Of a DNA stretch of 64,000 nt, positions 35,901-48,600 are shown in pieces. How positions within the stretch are numbered: the stretch's first letter is position 1; each line of letters begins with the position of its first letter. The position numbers were made by a program, and so were the translations under genes. The stretch covers positions 64,644,570 to 64,708,569 of the forward strand of contig NC_084667.1 in NCBI RefSeq assembly GCF_028389875.1, read 5' to 3'. The notes beneath the pieces are model-generated. The model worked only from the letters and a program-made list of their open reading frames with translations. It searched no databases and was not told where the DNA came from. Source of the DNA: Rhea pennata (taxonomy: Eukaryota > Chordata > Aves > Rheiformes > Rheidae).

Positions 35901-38380
35901 TTGCCATGCAAGTCGACCGTAAATAGCATTGAAGATGAAAGACTACAGAACAGCCATAGCAGGAGGCCTGTCTACGTGCTTTGGTGGTGGTAGTAGCTTC
36001 TCTGTAGCGTTTTGCTTCCAGCAGCAGTTTGGAAAATGGTTTCCCACCTTGCTGTTTTCTTTGCTACTCTAACTCTTGACAATCTGGGCTGCGGATGGCT
36101 GTTCAAACCCCGACTGCAGCGCAGCGTTGCAGGCTGTACAGTGTGGAGTACCTGTCACTTGTATGGGATGCTGCTCTGCTTGCTGCTGTTTAAAGCTGCC
36201 ACAGCTCGTCACAAAAATCTGTTCATGTACTTTTCTAAGGTAGAAGCAGTAAATAGGTTCTTATAGCCTCATTTATGTGTTTTGTACTATATATCCAACT
36301 GCTTTATCCTACATAGCTCATCCCTTGTTACCTTGGAGATAGCTAAGCACTAACTCTAACTTGGCCTAAAATGGTAAAGGCTAAAAAGGAGCCCAAATAA
36401 GGCAGCAAGTCTCCAATGTCCTGTATTTTTAATACATTAACATGCTAATGATGTCCAGATTGCTACAGTTAGACCACAGATGTTACGCCCTGTTATGAAT
36501 AATGAACCCGTTTTAAGGTCTTATGGATTTTTTTAAAGCAGTCCTTTTTGTTAAACATTAAAGGTAACTCAAAATTAATCCATCTTCGACCGTATCTTAG
36601 TGTGCAAAACAAGTAGAAAGGATTCTGAATTCAGAACAGGAACTGAAGAGTTTAAGTGATGAGACTGGAGGACATTTATGCCTTTTGGGCAAAGTTGCTT
36701 TGGGCTGAGGAGAGAAGGATGAAAAATCAGTTTTCCCTCATGTTTCAGTGCTTGAGGATTTGAGGGTAGAAAGATGTTTAAATATTTATTAAGACAGATT
36801 TCATGTTCTAAAGGTTAAGCAAGGGTTGGCAGGAGCTAGTTAATAAATTACTTTTAGGCTCCCCAGTTTCCCTTGACTTCAGTTTTAAAATTTTCTTAAC
36901 CCACTGTTATCCAGGGAAAACATGCACTCTTAAAAACCAATTATATGTCACTTTTCCCTCCCCTTGCTCACAGAACAAATGGGTGGAATGGGAATGTGTC
37001 ACTGGAGGTATGAACATCAAGTTGGTATCTGCTACCCTGAAATGGAACTGACTAAAGAAACACCATTACTTCTGCAGGAGCTGCATGCTTGTATTAACTG
37101 TAGTTTGTTTACAGGCGTAGCTGTTAATTGTGAACATTTCAAAGCTACTTAAAATCAAAAATAAGTTGCTTTGCTTTTGGAAGAAGGGATGGAGTCCCTG
37201 GCTTTGACCTTTGACTCACCAGTTTTGTTATAGTTCCATTCCATTGCAAAAAAACCTTGCATTCTTTTTTACATTTTATACTGGTATAAGTAACCTAAGA
37301 AAGATAATACAAATACATTTTAGCTTGTAAATCACATCAATGCAACTGAAACATTAAGCTGATGCAAAATGGCATAATAGCAACAATTAAATTTTTATCA
37401 GAGTTAATTTGATTTGCTGAGCTTTAACTTCCCTTTGGTTCTTTGGAGAGTTGTTTGCATGTCCTGATGGCTCAAAACATGTTGTTTAGGAAATAGCAAC
37501 CTGCAAGATACTGTCAACGGGACTTGTGCGTTGGGAATGATCCTTGTCTCGCTACATTAATAGAAAGTGTTCCAGTTCCTCATGCCCTTTATAGTAGCAG
37601 GTACTGGCAAACGGGTGCAGCTGCTGTTTCATCACAGTAAGATTTGTCACAGCGCTATATTCTCAAAAATATTTAATTGGCAAGACAAAATCATTATTTT
37701 CATAGTGCCTGAATGGGTGTCCACTGTGAAGGCTGGGAATGTCTCCAAAAGCAGGCAAGGTTACAAGTTTTTTCTTACAGTCACCAGCTTTTGGATGTGG
37801 AAAAGAGAAAGTGCTTATCGTTTAAGAGTACAATGACTTTGCCAAACCTACTTTTCTGTCAGTTCTGCCCAGTCAAAACTTCATGAACCTGAAGACGAGC
37901 TCTTGGAATACTTATAAATTTGCTGAATTGAAGCCTTATCTTTAGATTCAACCATGTATTAGACTTGACTTAAAAGCATGACTTTCAAGCATTGACTTGA
38001 CATATAATTAGTTTTAACTAATGCTTCATTTAAATTATTTCCAGTATTTTACCTCACAAGCGTCTCTTACAGATGTTCAAAGGTACCAACCTGAAAAAGG
38101 CTAGCTTTATGTGCGGATTTCCTGCCTAGAGCCAGCAGCTGGCCCTTCTGGTATTCACAAAATGCTCATTCAATTGCAACCCACTTCTGTGGGTAACAAT
38201 AACTGTGTATTTCTGCTCAAGGTCCATCTGTATGGGCTTAGCTTTTTATCACTAATCATGTGCCTAACTGCCTAACTTCTAATAGCAGCCAGCATCTAAC
38301 TTGTGCCTAAATGCAGTAGGATTCTGCCACCGAGCTTGTCTGGTGTGTGCTTGTGGCTCACCTGCTACACGTGGGCTATA
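32976..38380. other. Intergenic region TIMM9-ARID4A, left part
   Basis: 5.4 kb of AT-rich sequence with short A- and T-runs (for example 33800-33814). Open frames are short and resemble nothing known. A 7-bp-stem hairpin (tgccttg/caaggca) lies near 33250-33275. TOMM20L, found between these genes in mammals, was not recognised. Confidence 0.55.
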
Positions 38381-38384
38381 GATG

Positions 38385-38535
38385 CAGACGGTTATTCTGC
38401 TGTCCCAGTGATGAGTGCATTGGGCTGTGGGAGATCCAAGGTCAAAGTCCTTTTTGTGCTCAAAGGAACCTAATCCATGTTTCTCTCTTCCATTCAGAAT
38501 AACCTCACCCCCATGAGGCAGCTCAATCTGCAGTC
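38385..38535 (+). repeat. Possible old tRNA-related SINE-like repeat
   Basis: Contains gtgggagatccaaggtcaaa gtcc, resembling the box-B-containing gtgggagacccaggttcaagtcc block of old amniote repeats. The flanks are too diverged to fix the ends. Confidence 0.3.
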
Positions 38536-38684
38536 TGCTCTACCTCTCCTCTTGAGTAGCTACAACTTCATGATATAAAGAAATACACTATCAAAGACGA
38601 CCAAAAGGAAAAAAAAAAGAGAGAGAGAGACTACAAGCTTAGTCTCTGGTTCCTAGTTGAAAGGCAACAGTGCTTTTGGGAAAG

Positions 38685-38708
38685 AAAAAAAAAAAAAAAA
38701 AAAAAAAA
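38685..38708 (+). repeat. Poly-A run (24 A), with nearby (GA)n
   Basis: 24 consecutive A on the plus strand; a short (GA)n tract lies at about 38619-38630. Might be a retroposon tail, but no target-site duplication is evident. Confidence 0.8.
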
Positions 38709-38769
38709 CAGAAGCAACACTGATGGAAGGATTGGGGGTGGAAAGGGAGTGGGCCTCACAACGTGGTGG

Positions 38770-39330
38770 GACTCCTCAGTGGAACACGCCCTGTCCTGGG
38801 GAGGTAACACTGAGAAAGCTGTGGGAAAAGTGACTCAGAACTGAGACTGGGGACACGGGAAGAGCGGGCAACAACCACGCAGCCTGCTTAAAACTGGTTT
38901 GATGCCACTGGGCTAAAGAACAGATTCTCATTTGGCCGTGACATTCACTGCAACAGAGAGAGACGGATCCTGCAGGAGCTTGTGTCAGGGCCCTACGCCT
39001 CTGGGAGCAGCAGCGGGGCTGCGGGGGGCAGTGCCCAGCGATGGCCACACGTGCTGCACCGCTGCTGCCTCTCAGGCCCCTTTTGCCCCTGCTGTGAGCG
39101 GCTCCTGCGCCCAGCTCCTCCGTAGGAGATGGCAGCGGTGCAGCCTGCTCCCTGCATCCCTCCGAAGCACCCCCCAAGGTAGGGGCAAGGCCAGGGACCG
39201 AGGCCCAGGCAGGGGGTGAGCCTGCAGAAAAGGCTAGGGCCGGGCCGGGGGGTGGAGGAGGGCCCACGTCTGGCCCCCTCTCTTTGAACCAAAGCTGGAG
39301 GTGCCAAAACAAGATGCTGCCCCAAGCTGA
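38770..39330. other. Isolated GC-rich intergenic islet
   Basis: About 560 bp clearly richer in G+C than its surroundings, with scattered CpG. Overlapping open frames exist on the minus strand (178 codons, 38776-39312; 110 codons, 38993-39325) and on the plus strand (95 codons, 38932-39219). The proteins are Pro/Ala/Gly/Ser-rich with no recognisable domain, as expected of GC-rich sequence with few stops. It could be a promoter, an lncRNA exon or an unannotated short gene. Confidence 0.5.
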
Positions 39331-42300
39331 GAGAAACTATGCGCTCCTCCTACAGCCAAGGGTTTTCTTTCTTAGCTCTCAGTAAAGCAGGGGCAAGATT
39401 CCTGCAATTAACAGACATAGAGAGAAAGAACAGAAAAAAACCCATCAAGACATAGGTTTATTATAGCATTTTACTGCCTTCGAGGTACACACAGGGAGAA
39501 CATTTTGGAGAGGGAACTGAAATGCTGCAACTTGTGACAAGGAACAAAGGTGACCTTGGCATGGCCAGAGACCAGAGGAGCTGGAAGAGACAGCGTTTAC
39601 CATGGTCCATGCACCTCCTCTCCCATCCCACCTCTGTGGGAGAAGTGCCACTTACCTGCAGCTGTGCGAAGCATACAGCATTACCCCAAAGGTGAACAGC
39701 AACACAGGAGGGCAAGCGCTGAAAAGGCAGAAAAGCACAAGTCGTTAAATGTACAGTGCAACAAACTGAAATGAGAAAGGAGAAGGAATGAACAATAAAG
39801 GAAACAATTTCAAGAGACTAGACAAAACCAGGCAATCATGAAAGACGCTCTGAAACTGGACCATAAAAAGCAATACTACATGTAGAAGCTAAGCAAACGA
39901 ACATGCCTGGCACGTAACCCTTCAGTAATCCCATGAACAATACAGACAAGGTGGTCACCTGCAGCATGGGGAGAGAGCAGAGCACAAACAAAAGGCATCA
40001 AAAGTTTGGGTTTTGTTATTTTTTTCCAAATAGGTTTAAGCCTTACTGATCCCTAAGGAAAGTAGTTCTCCGGATATGGTTTTAAGCTGTGCATACATGT
40101 AAAAAGATCTAGTGGCTCGTTAAAAAGCAAACGAACCAACCAACCCCGCTTGTGTGATGTAATATGAAACATTTCATAAAAAATCCACATCTTACCCCTT
40201 GTTACATAACTGGCATAGGCTGGCAGGATCATGGCAAATTAGGTCAAGCTGTACCCAGATGAGGGATTAGAAACAGAGTAGTTTAGAAATAGCTTAAGAA
40301 ACAGACAGAGCTGGAACAGAAATGATACTGTTAGGTTACTTCAAAGAGCAAGAAAATAGAACGGCATAGGCAATAACAAGTAATTCTTAACATCAAGCAT
40401 GAGGCTCAGTCAGAATGAGATAAGCAAACGTACTACTGATAAACATCCTGCAGTTTTTCACAGCTTTAATAGAGCTGTAACATTCATTTTCTTGGGCAGT
40501 AAATAATGGAAGACTGAGAAAGAAAACAGCAGTCAATACATTCCCCCCGCCCCCCAATAATTGCTACAAGTAAGCTGCACTGGCAAATTAAAGCCGAATG
40601 CCTTAAAGCCCAGGAAAGACACTTTCTTCACCTTTAGAAACTATTAGTATAGGAAAAGCAATAGTAGGAAGGTACTAAATAATATAAATAGCACGCAATT
40701 GCAGAGATAAAGCAGAACCAATTACCAGAACAGCCCCAGTCTGAAAAAGAAAGGATTTTTCTGAAAAGGTGAAGATGCAACTTTAGGATTTTCAGATGCA
40801 AAACTTTGACCATGACCTGTGACTTATCATAAAATCCACCACAAAACCACATTAAAACAGGTATCTATTCAGATCAATAATATAGCAACAGGAAAAACTA
40901 CATTTACATATTCTTCCAAAGCAGTGGATAAGTCTAATAAGTGCTTGTGGAATTTTAGGAACTCAGATTTCCAAAGGAAATAAATATATACCAATAAACA
41001 CCAGCTATTTAGTGGTAATTAATAAAGGTGAATAATTTTAAACTCTCCCAGTAGACCATTTAAGAAGAGAGTGTTCTTCAAAAAATCATCCTGTCTGAAG
41101 GAAGAGAATGACAGAATGAGAGATTTTCTCAAACTTTGAGAGAAATAGCTTGCTAAATAGCAGAGAGCGTGAGCTAGTTACAGTCTGTTTTGCAAGCCGT
41201 GGAATTTTGGCCAGTCAGCCACCAGCACCATCCCCGTAGGCTCCACTGCTTTGTTGTTACGTTCTGCATGTCTCCAGAGGTAATCCTTACCCTGCGGATT
41301 GCAGCAAATAATAAAATCCTGAGAATCGAGAACGAAAAATAATCAAGATCTTTGTGCACAAAATCTGTAAAATACAAGAGTCTTGGAGAAGTAAACAGCT
41401 CAAGATACTCTGTTAACACTCTCATCTTTTGTTTCAGCTTGTAAATCTCTCTTCTAGCTGGTTGGTCAGATTTGTTTCAAGCTATCAAACCAAGTCTCAT
41501 GTAAGTTTTCTTAAAAAGAGCATTTTCTTAAAAATAGCATTTCTGAGACATACTACTGTAAAAGGATTCCAATAATGTTGTCCAGAAAAGCCATTTTGCC
41601 TCCTCGGAAATGCAGGGGTATTTTTTTACCAGGAAGAAGAGCAGCATTTTATTAGAAGACTTTAACAATTATTTTTTTTTTTTTAAGTATGCATCTACGT
41701 GAAATTTCATTCTCACAAACATATTTGGAGACAGAAGCCTAAGAGTGGAAGGCTTGACAGTCCAACTGAGATGCATGAACCAAGCATCCTAAGATTATGA
41801 ATCTCTTTCCAGCTCTACACCAAAGCAATCCTATGCAATTCCGGTAGCCATTGCTATGCAGCTCCCTACTCCCCTTTAAAAGTTGTTGCCTAGATTATAC
41901 TATCATTACTTTTTTTTTTTTAACAATAGAGAATCTAGTTGGAATGTGTGCAAAATACTGTTAACAGAGAATAAATGATTTAATCACTATTTCTTCTCTA
42001 CTGCTGTTCTTCAAACTACAGATCTCTGCTTCTGCCTGCAAAAGTCAAATATATTATGCTTCATAAAGATAAGCACTTTTATTTATCCTTGTTACAATTT
42101 CCTTTTACTACTGTTACTGTAAATCTGTTTAGCTTCTGTTGAAATAATGATTTATTACTGTTGTTCCAACATCTTTTCTCCTCCTGTGCAATCTATTCGG
42201 ACTGATTAGGCAAGAGAAAGTTTCTCAAACACATGCAATCTAACAGAGGAAACAAACACGGAGAAATTTAGTTGGGAGTTTATACATTCAAGTTAAAACA

Positions 42301-44600
42301 AAAACTCATTAGTGTACAAATAGTTGGTATACACATTTATGGAAAGAAAGTAAAAACTAAAGAAATTAATCCTTCCCTTGCATGCAAAATTGTTAAATTG
42401 GTGTTTATTGGCTTTTTACTTTGCTAATATAAGGCAATAATGAGTAATATCAAAGGACAGAAGTAGCCAACTACTTGCAAGATGCTAAGTGTTCTGACTT
42501 CTGTTAAATATATTTTCCAAATTTCAGATATACGCCAATACAATCTAAAGCAATATATCTGCCTGAGACCTGATAGCTCTTAGTATAAACTGCAGAAGGT
42601 GGGAATAAGGTCTGAATTCTCTTACAGCACTGTTCTTTTTAACAAATCTTACAGCAGAATTTGACCTCATAATTCTCTGCATTTTTTCCCCTTCTAGCTT
42701 ACCTTCAGGTGAAGTATGTAATTTTGAGAAAACTGTAGGAGAGTAGAAGGCAAGAGAAGAGGGAAGACTGCCAAAAGGGTGCTTTATTTTTAATTGCTCC
42801 TGCAAATGCTCTATCTAATCTCCTATTAATTTTTTTTCAGTGTAATCATAATTACTCTGTCCTCAGCAGCATAAACATTCAAGGCACTGGAAGACACTTT
42901 GGAATTTATTTTATGTCAACAAAGCAGAAGTGAAAGGATTATAATAGAAGTTAGAAATAAAAAACTTTAAATTAGAGTTTCTTGTTGATTTCTCTTTTAG
43001 TACAGGATAATCTCATATTACGTACTTACTTTTCTCTTCCCTATAGTTTCTTATCACATTAAAAAAAAAAGTGTTTAAACATCTACTGAATAATCTGGTC
43101 AACTGATACGCTTCTTGCCAGGAAGATAAAAATAAGAAATCAGCAACGTGCTAGAGGCTTTGCCAGTGGCTCGGCAGAAAGTCATCCACCCTTCTCTCAG
43201 GTTTAGTTTTCCACAAGGATAGTAATGTTAGTTCTTACAGGGGGTGGGCGTGGGGAGAGACTGGAGGTGCCTGATGAGCACTAGCGCAAGGTAAGCGGCT
43301 GGAAACAGGGAAGAACAAAGCAAGTCTTCCCTACTTCAAGGGGCAAACATCTGTTATTTCCATGCCCAATGGAACCATACCTCCGATTTCCTTGCAATAT
43401 TTTAAAGATTCCTAAAAGATAAGGAGATGTAGTCAGTGTACACACTTCCAACATCTATGCTGAAGCAACAACTGTTAAGAGCTCATCCATCGTCTATACA
43501 TCTTGAATCATGTGCTTATGCCTGCTTATTTTAAGATTTCATAGCCTTTGTAGACAGAGGTTCAATATCTGCATAAGATATAAATTAATCCTATCATTTC
43601 TTTGAAATTAAAATGCACTTCCGCAAATATTAAACAGGCAAGATAATCTGAGAAAATGTGACCCATGTTAGTTCCTTTAAAATGAGTATTGCTTTTTATT
43701 CATAGCTATTATAAGATTAACAGTAAAAGTTAGCTCTGAAAAAAAGTCTTTACAACAATTTATGAAGATTAATTTTCCTATTTAGGTAAGTAAGTCTGGA
43801 CATTTACAAGAGCAATCATTTAAATAAAAATAAGAATATAAAGCCTATGTTTAAAACATGGCCTTTATTAATGCTGCCTAGTGAGCTCCATATTTATCTT
43901 ACATTGAGATAGTTCTGCTTTGCTTAAGAAAAGACAGAAAAAGTGCATTTACAAGAGTACTTTTTCTTTAATTTTCTGCGAAAATGGAAGGAATTGGAAT
44001 CACAAGTTGACAAATGTTGTAAAATGAAGTTTCAAGAAACATCAATTTTAGTAATGCTACTCCATCACTAGTGTTTCGTTATGACTCTCTGCCGTGTGAA
44101 CCAGAATATCCTGATATACAGTCTAGAGCATCTATGTTATTACTCTACAGCATATTAAACACAGAAAAAGAGGTTAAGAACCCCTTTAAATGTACAAACA
44201 TGAATAAAAAAATTGATAAAAAAATCAAAAAATCACCTTTATACATAATGTATATGCAAACTGTTTTAAATACATGGTTTTGGAAGAGTTATTTACAAAA
44301 TGCATCTGTCTGTGGGACAATCCACAGGCAAAGCATACACAGTTGCTTTACTTTATTGTTGCATCTCAACTTTGGGAGATATAAATTCATTCGGCAGTAT
44401 AGCAAACATAAAAACTTGTGACAAAGTATCTTAAGGGCAACCCAATAAATTTTGTTCCTCAAAACAATATAAGTACTAGGACTGCCAAAGTTTCCAAGTA
44501 AAGTCATCATTTAATCCAGATGCCCGGTTACAGATCTATGTTGTGGAGGATATACAGACAGACCCACTTTAAATATAGGCATGGCTACTAGATAAAGCCT
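39331..44600. other. Intergenic region TIMM9-ARID4A, right part
   Basis: 5.3 kb, AT-rich again. Only short open frames (up to 116 codons at 44071-44421, plus) with no similarity I know. The rightmost part may belong to a long ARID4A 3'UTR; AATAAA on the minus strand occurs for example at 43864-43869. Confidence 0.5.
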
Positions 44601-44671
44601 CCTGTAAGAGCCTTAACTGATAGGTATGTTTTATCGAAAGAGTGAACTAACCTAGTTTTTTTTTCTCCAAT

Positions 44672-45587
44672 TTTATTAATATTTTAAAAAATACATAAAA
44701 ATACAACATCCAATGTCTGAATAAATATATTTAACAAGTTGCAAGATACCTTATTTTACACAAAAATTTCAGCTTTAGAAATCTTGTTAAATAACTTCAT
44801 TGTTGTTATATATTTCATTTTTCGTCTTTTTGTAACAAAATAAAAACTCTGAAATTACATAGAAAAAAGACAAAATATTTTTGTCAAGGGATAAGATAGT
44901 CCACTGAAAACCTATTCACAATTCCACTGTAAACATTAATAAACATTAAAATATTTGCATAATTGTGTGCTCAAAAATCCTATAAAAAGTGGAAGACTTA
45001 TTACAACTGTAGTTTTCAGTTAACTACACTTCCTTTCACAATTTATTTTGTCCCATTTACACCTTAAAACTGGGCACATTGCTGAACACATACTTTGGCA
45101 GTTCTGTATCGCAAGTGCTTCCACAAAGAGGAACTACTCACCAAGAGTTAACATACAGCTCGGTGAAAGTGCAGCAGTTATTCAGTTCTTTTTGATAATA
45201 TTCTGATGTCTGCTTGGTGCACTTGCTTTTCTATGATCTCCCTAGAACACCTGAATGCTTCATTGGACATAACTTTTCAAATTTGGTAAGTGCCCTTTCT
45301 CTGTATTAACAAAAAAAACAAAAAACAAAAAACAAAAACAAACACAATGACAAGCATGTCACATTGTGCCTACAAACCTTCAGTTAGCAATGAGCTTAAT
45401 TTCTCTGAACAGTAAATTAAACAAACAAACAAAAAAAAGGGTAGAAGGGGAGAACAGATACAGTCCAGCAGTGGAAGTGTGTACAGAATATACTTGGCAA
45501 TGTCAAACCAGTTGAGTGCTTTCTGTGGTTGAATTTCAGGATTTATGTCCATGGCAGCAAGCTGCTGGCAAGGCAGAGAAATGTGTA
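44672..45587 (-). other. ARID4A: ARID4A 3'UTR (left end approximate)
   Basis: Sequence downstream of the stop on the minus strand. AATAAA signals on that strand lie at 45042-45047 and 44672-44677; which is used cannot be told. An A/C-rich simple repeat lies at 45309-45344. Confidence 0.5.
45309..45344. repeat. (A5-7C)n simple repeat
   Basis: A-rich tract with regularly spaced C in the ARID4A 3'UTR. Confidence 0.8.
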
Positions 45588-45691
45588 TCACCTGCATTCT
45601 ACAGCAAGCACGTTTTGCGGAGGAGAAGATGACGACGGACTCATTCCAGTGTCCGATGAAGCAGATGACATGGATGCTCCGGTATGAGACA
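45588..45691 (-). CDS. ARID4A: ARID4A last coding exon and stop
   Basis: Acceptor tatattcag, then [20 protein letters not shown] and ending NVLAVECR with TGA at 45588-45590. C-terminus identical to human. Confidence 0.98.
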
Positions 45692-48600
45692 CTGAATATA
45701 CAGAAAAGCACATCAGCATCAGCCTATCAAAGTGCATGTCAGAATGAAGGTTTCCTTGGTTATCAGATTTTTAAAAGACCTCAAAGACTTTACAGATTAG
45801 AAAACCTGATCTGGATTTTTTTTTTTTTTTTGGTCAATTGCTTTCACCATTATATTCACATAAACTAGATGATTAACCTTACCACTTCTGCATTACAGAC
45901 TAACTGAAAAGATAAAGCAGATGATCCTGTACATTGAAAACTCAGATCTAGCTGGTACTAGGAAGTCTAGATTTTTAATGCAAAATTATAAAACAGTCAG
46001 TAATTCTTGTTATTAGCTTCAAATTTTGAAAAGCCACTAATGTTCTCTCTAAATACGTACAGATACAAACAAGACAAACTATTTTTTTAAAAAATATTGT
46101 CAATTAAATTCTAGCTGCTTTCAGTTCTGTATTTTCTGAAAACAGACATCTCAAGGGAAGCATAAAGCAAATCTGAAAGTTACCTTCTCTATCTTTCTTT
46201 TTTAATCGTTTTCTTCTCCTGTCTATGGTTGCCACTTCTGACTTCAGGGACATATAATATTTTCGGATTTCCTGCAGCTTTTCTTGTAAGAAGGAGATCC
46301 TTTCAGTGCTGCTCATATTGTCTAGTTCATCTTGAAAGTGGGAAGAAAAGAAAGACAACAGACATTCCTTTAGCAAGGTGATCTTAAACAAATGAGTGCA
46401 ATTCTCAGAGGATACATGACACTGTATGAAAGGTAACACATTTACATTACACCATGCCAAAAAAGCATGTATCTAATATAAAATACCAAAACTCGCATGT
46501 TTTTCCTTTCCTTTACAACATGAACTTTCTTATTAAATTCCCTCTGATGTGAAGTGCAAAAAACATTAATAAGAATCTGGCAGAAAACATTAATAAACAT
46601 CATGCTGACTGTGAGGAAGTTGTACTACATATATTCTACTATTCTTCCTAGTATCATAATCCACCCCTAATGAAAGACGATTAACAACAAGGCACCACTG
46701 GGGGAGGTAAGAGTTCAACAGATGTGTTCAAAAAAATGTCTTAATATTTTTAATATTGTCTTACTTTTAGACTGTATTTCTAATGATAAATGAGAACAGC
46801 TGAAGAGAAAAAGACAAAATACACCAATTAATTGCTTATCATCCTTTCCTTCCAATCACCACCACCTTTTCAATCACAATTTCAATTGTAGCACATAGTG
46901 CTGCTCACTGTCTCCAGAATGGCAATTTAATGCCTTGACCATACCACTGAAAGCTGGAATTTCAAGCTAGAAATTATTTGGTTTTAGACACATACAGGAG
47001 CCTCATATCCCAAACTTTGCTGCAGATGATCAGAATTCCCTGGAGTCAACTGAATGTAGGAAAGGAAAAACCCCTCAGGCAATTTCAATCGTGACTTTTT
47101 TAAAAAAATGTGTGAGCTGGAAAGCTTTACAACAGGATTAGCCACTCATTTTGGAGGCTTTGCTGAACCCATTCCAAAATAGTTCTAAACCTTGAATCAA
47201 GAAAATTTGATTTTCATGCTTTGAAGTTTAAGATGATTTTAAAGAATTCTTACTGAGCTGAAAACTCCATTTGTACACTCTAGGGGAAGCACTCTGGTGG
47301 TGGTGTTTCTCTCTGTGTTTATCCTTTTCTCCATCTTTGATGTGAGGTGAAATCACTCTTGCAGGTGATCGAGAAATCTTCTGTGGTTTGGATGCATTTA
47401 TATGTTTGACAGGAGTACATTTACTTGCACTGTCCAGGACAGGAAGGTCTTCACTGTCACTACTTTGTCCTGCCGTGAGAGAAATCATTTGAACTTCAAA
47501 ACGAAACCTTGAATTTTTTAAAGTTTTAATTATACTCAGAAAAGCTACTTAATTAAAAAACTGTTCTTGCTTACTCAGATCCTGAAATACACATAGAAAA
47601 TAAACTGGGTCAGATATAATACATAACTTTACTGGATACAAAATGCATTGAACTCTCAAGTGTGCTGATCATTAAAATATAAGAAAAGTCAAAGGCTGAC
47701 TAGGTTTTTAATTAAGGAGTTAAAGTCAAAATTTTCTACATAAGTAATACCAGAGCTTATTCCAAAATCAGAGCATTAGTGCACTGATGAACTGCCTTAA
47801 GTGACAGATTTTTTAGTTTAAAAAAGACACTAAAGTCACTTTTCTAAAAATAAAACTGCATTAATACGGGTAGATACCATATGATTATTTCAAAAAAGAG
47901 ATAATAGAACATTCAAAAATGATCTTTTACTTACATCAGTATTTACTAAATTGTTTTAAACATCTAAAAACAGTTCTGAAGTATGACTGAAAGCATAAAA
48001 GCTTCAACAACTAACAGAAAATTTTAAGCTATGATTCTTCTATAAATATTGTGAATTCCCACAACAACTGCAGGAAGCTTGTACATCAGTAGTTAAATAT
48101 TTGAACATTGCATGGCAGACAATATGTTAGTTTTACATTTTCAGGATTTCAATAGTATTGTTAAAGACACCGAGTATAATGACTTACTCAACTCAGCTTC
48201 AAAGTTTGATCTAGTCTAACAAAAACAGTATCAATGAGTCCAGTGGTTACATATACACATTTGTATGACAGCACAACTAACTTTCTAGGAATGTACCTGT
48301 TCCATTTTTTTCATTTTTGGTTGCAGCACTTGTTCGCTTTGGAGTACGCTTTTGTTTTTTTGCCAGTGTTCCACTATTACTATCGCTGGGTCTTTTTTGA
48401 CCTAAAGGTGGGAGGGGGAAGAAAAAAAAAAAAAAAAAGGAAAAAGCTCAAGTATTTCTGCTACTATCAGTATCAAGCTCATTTTATGAACAGCAAACAG
48501 ATTTAAAACTAGGTAACAAAATAATCCAATAATTTTTAATGCTCCCTGCCCAAGCCCACACCAGACAAAATCACATCAGAAATCATTACAGTTGAGAATG

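Noticed and set aside
38685-38708. Poly-A run as the tail of a processed pseudogene
   Set aside because: The sequence just before it shows no coding similarity and no target-site duplication was found.
44071-44421. 116-codon plus-strand frame near the ARID4A 3' end
   Set aside because: AT-rich, lysine-rich composition with no similarity; probably chance on the strand opposite the 3'UTR.
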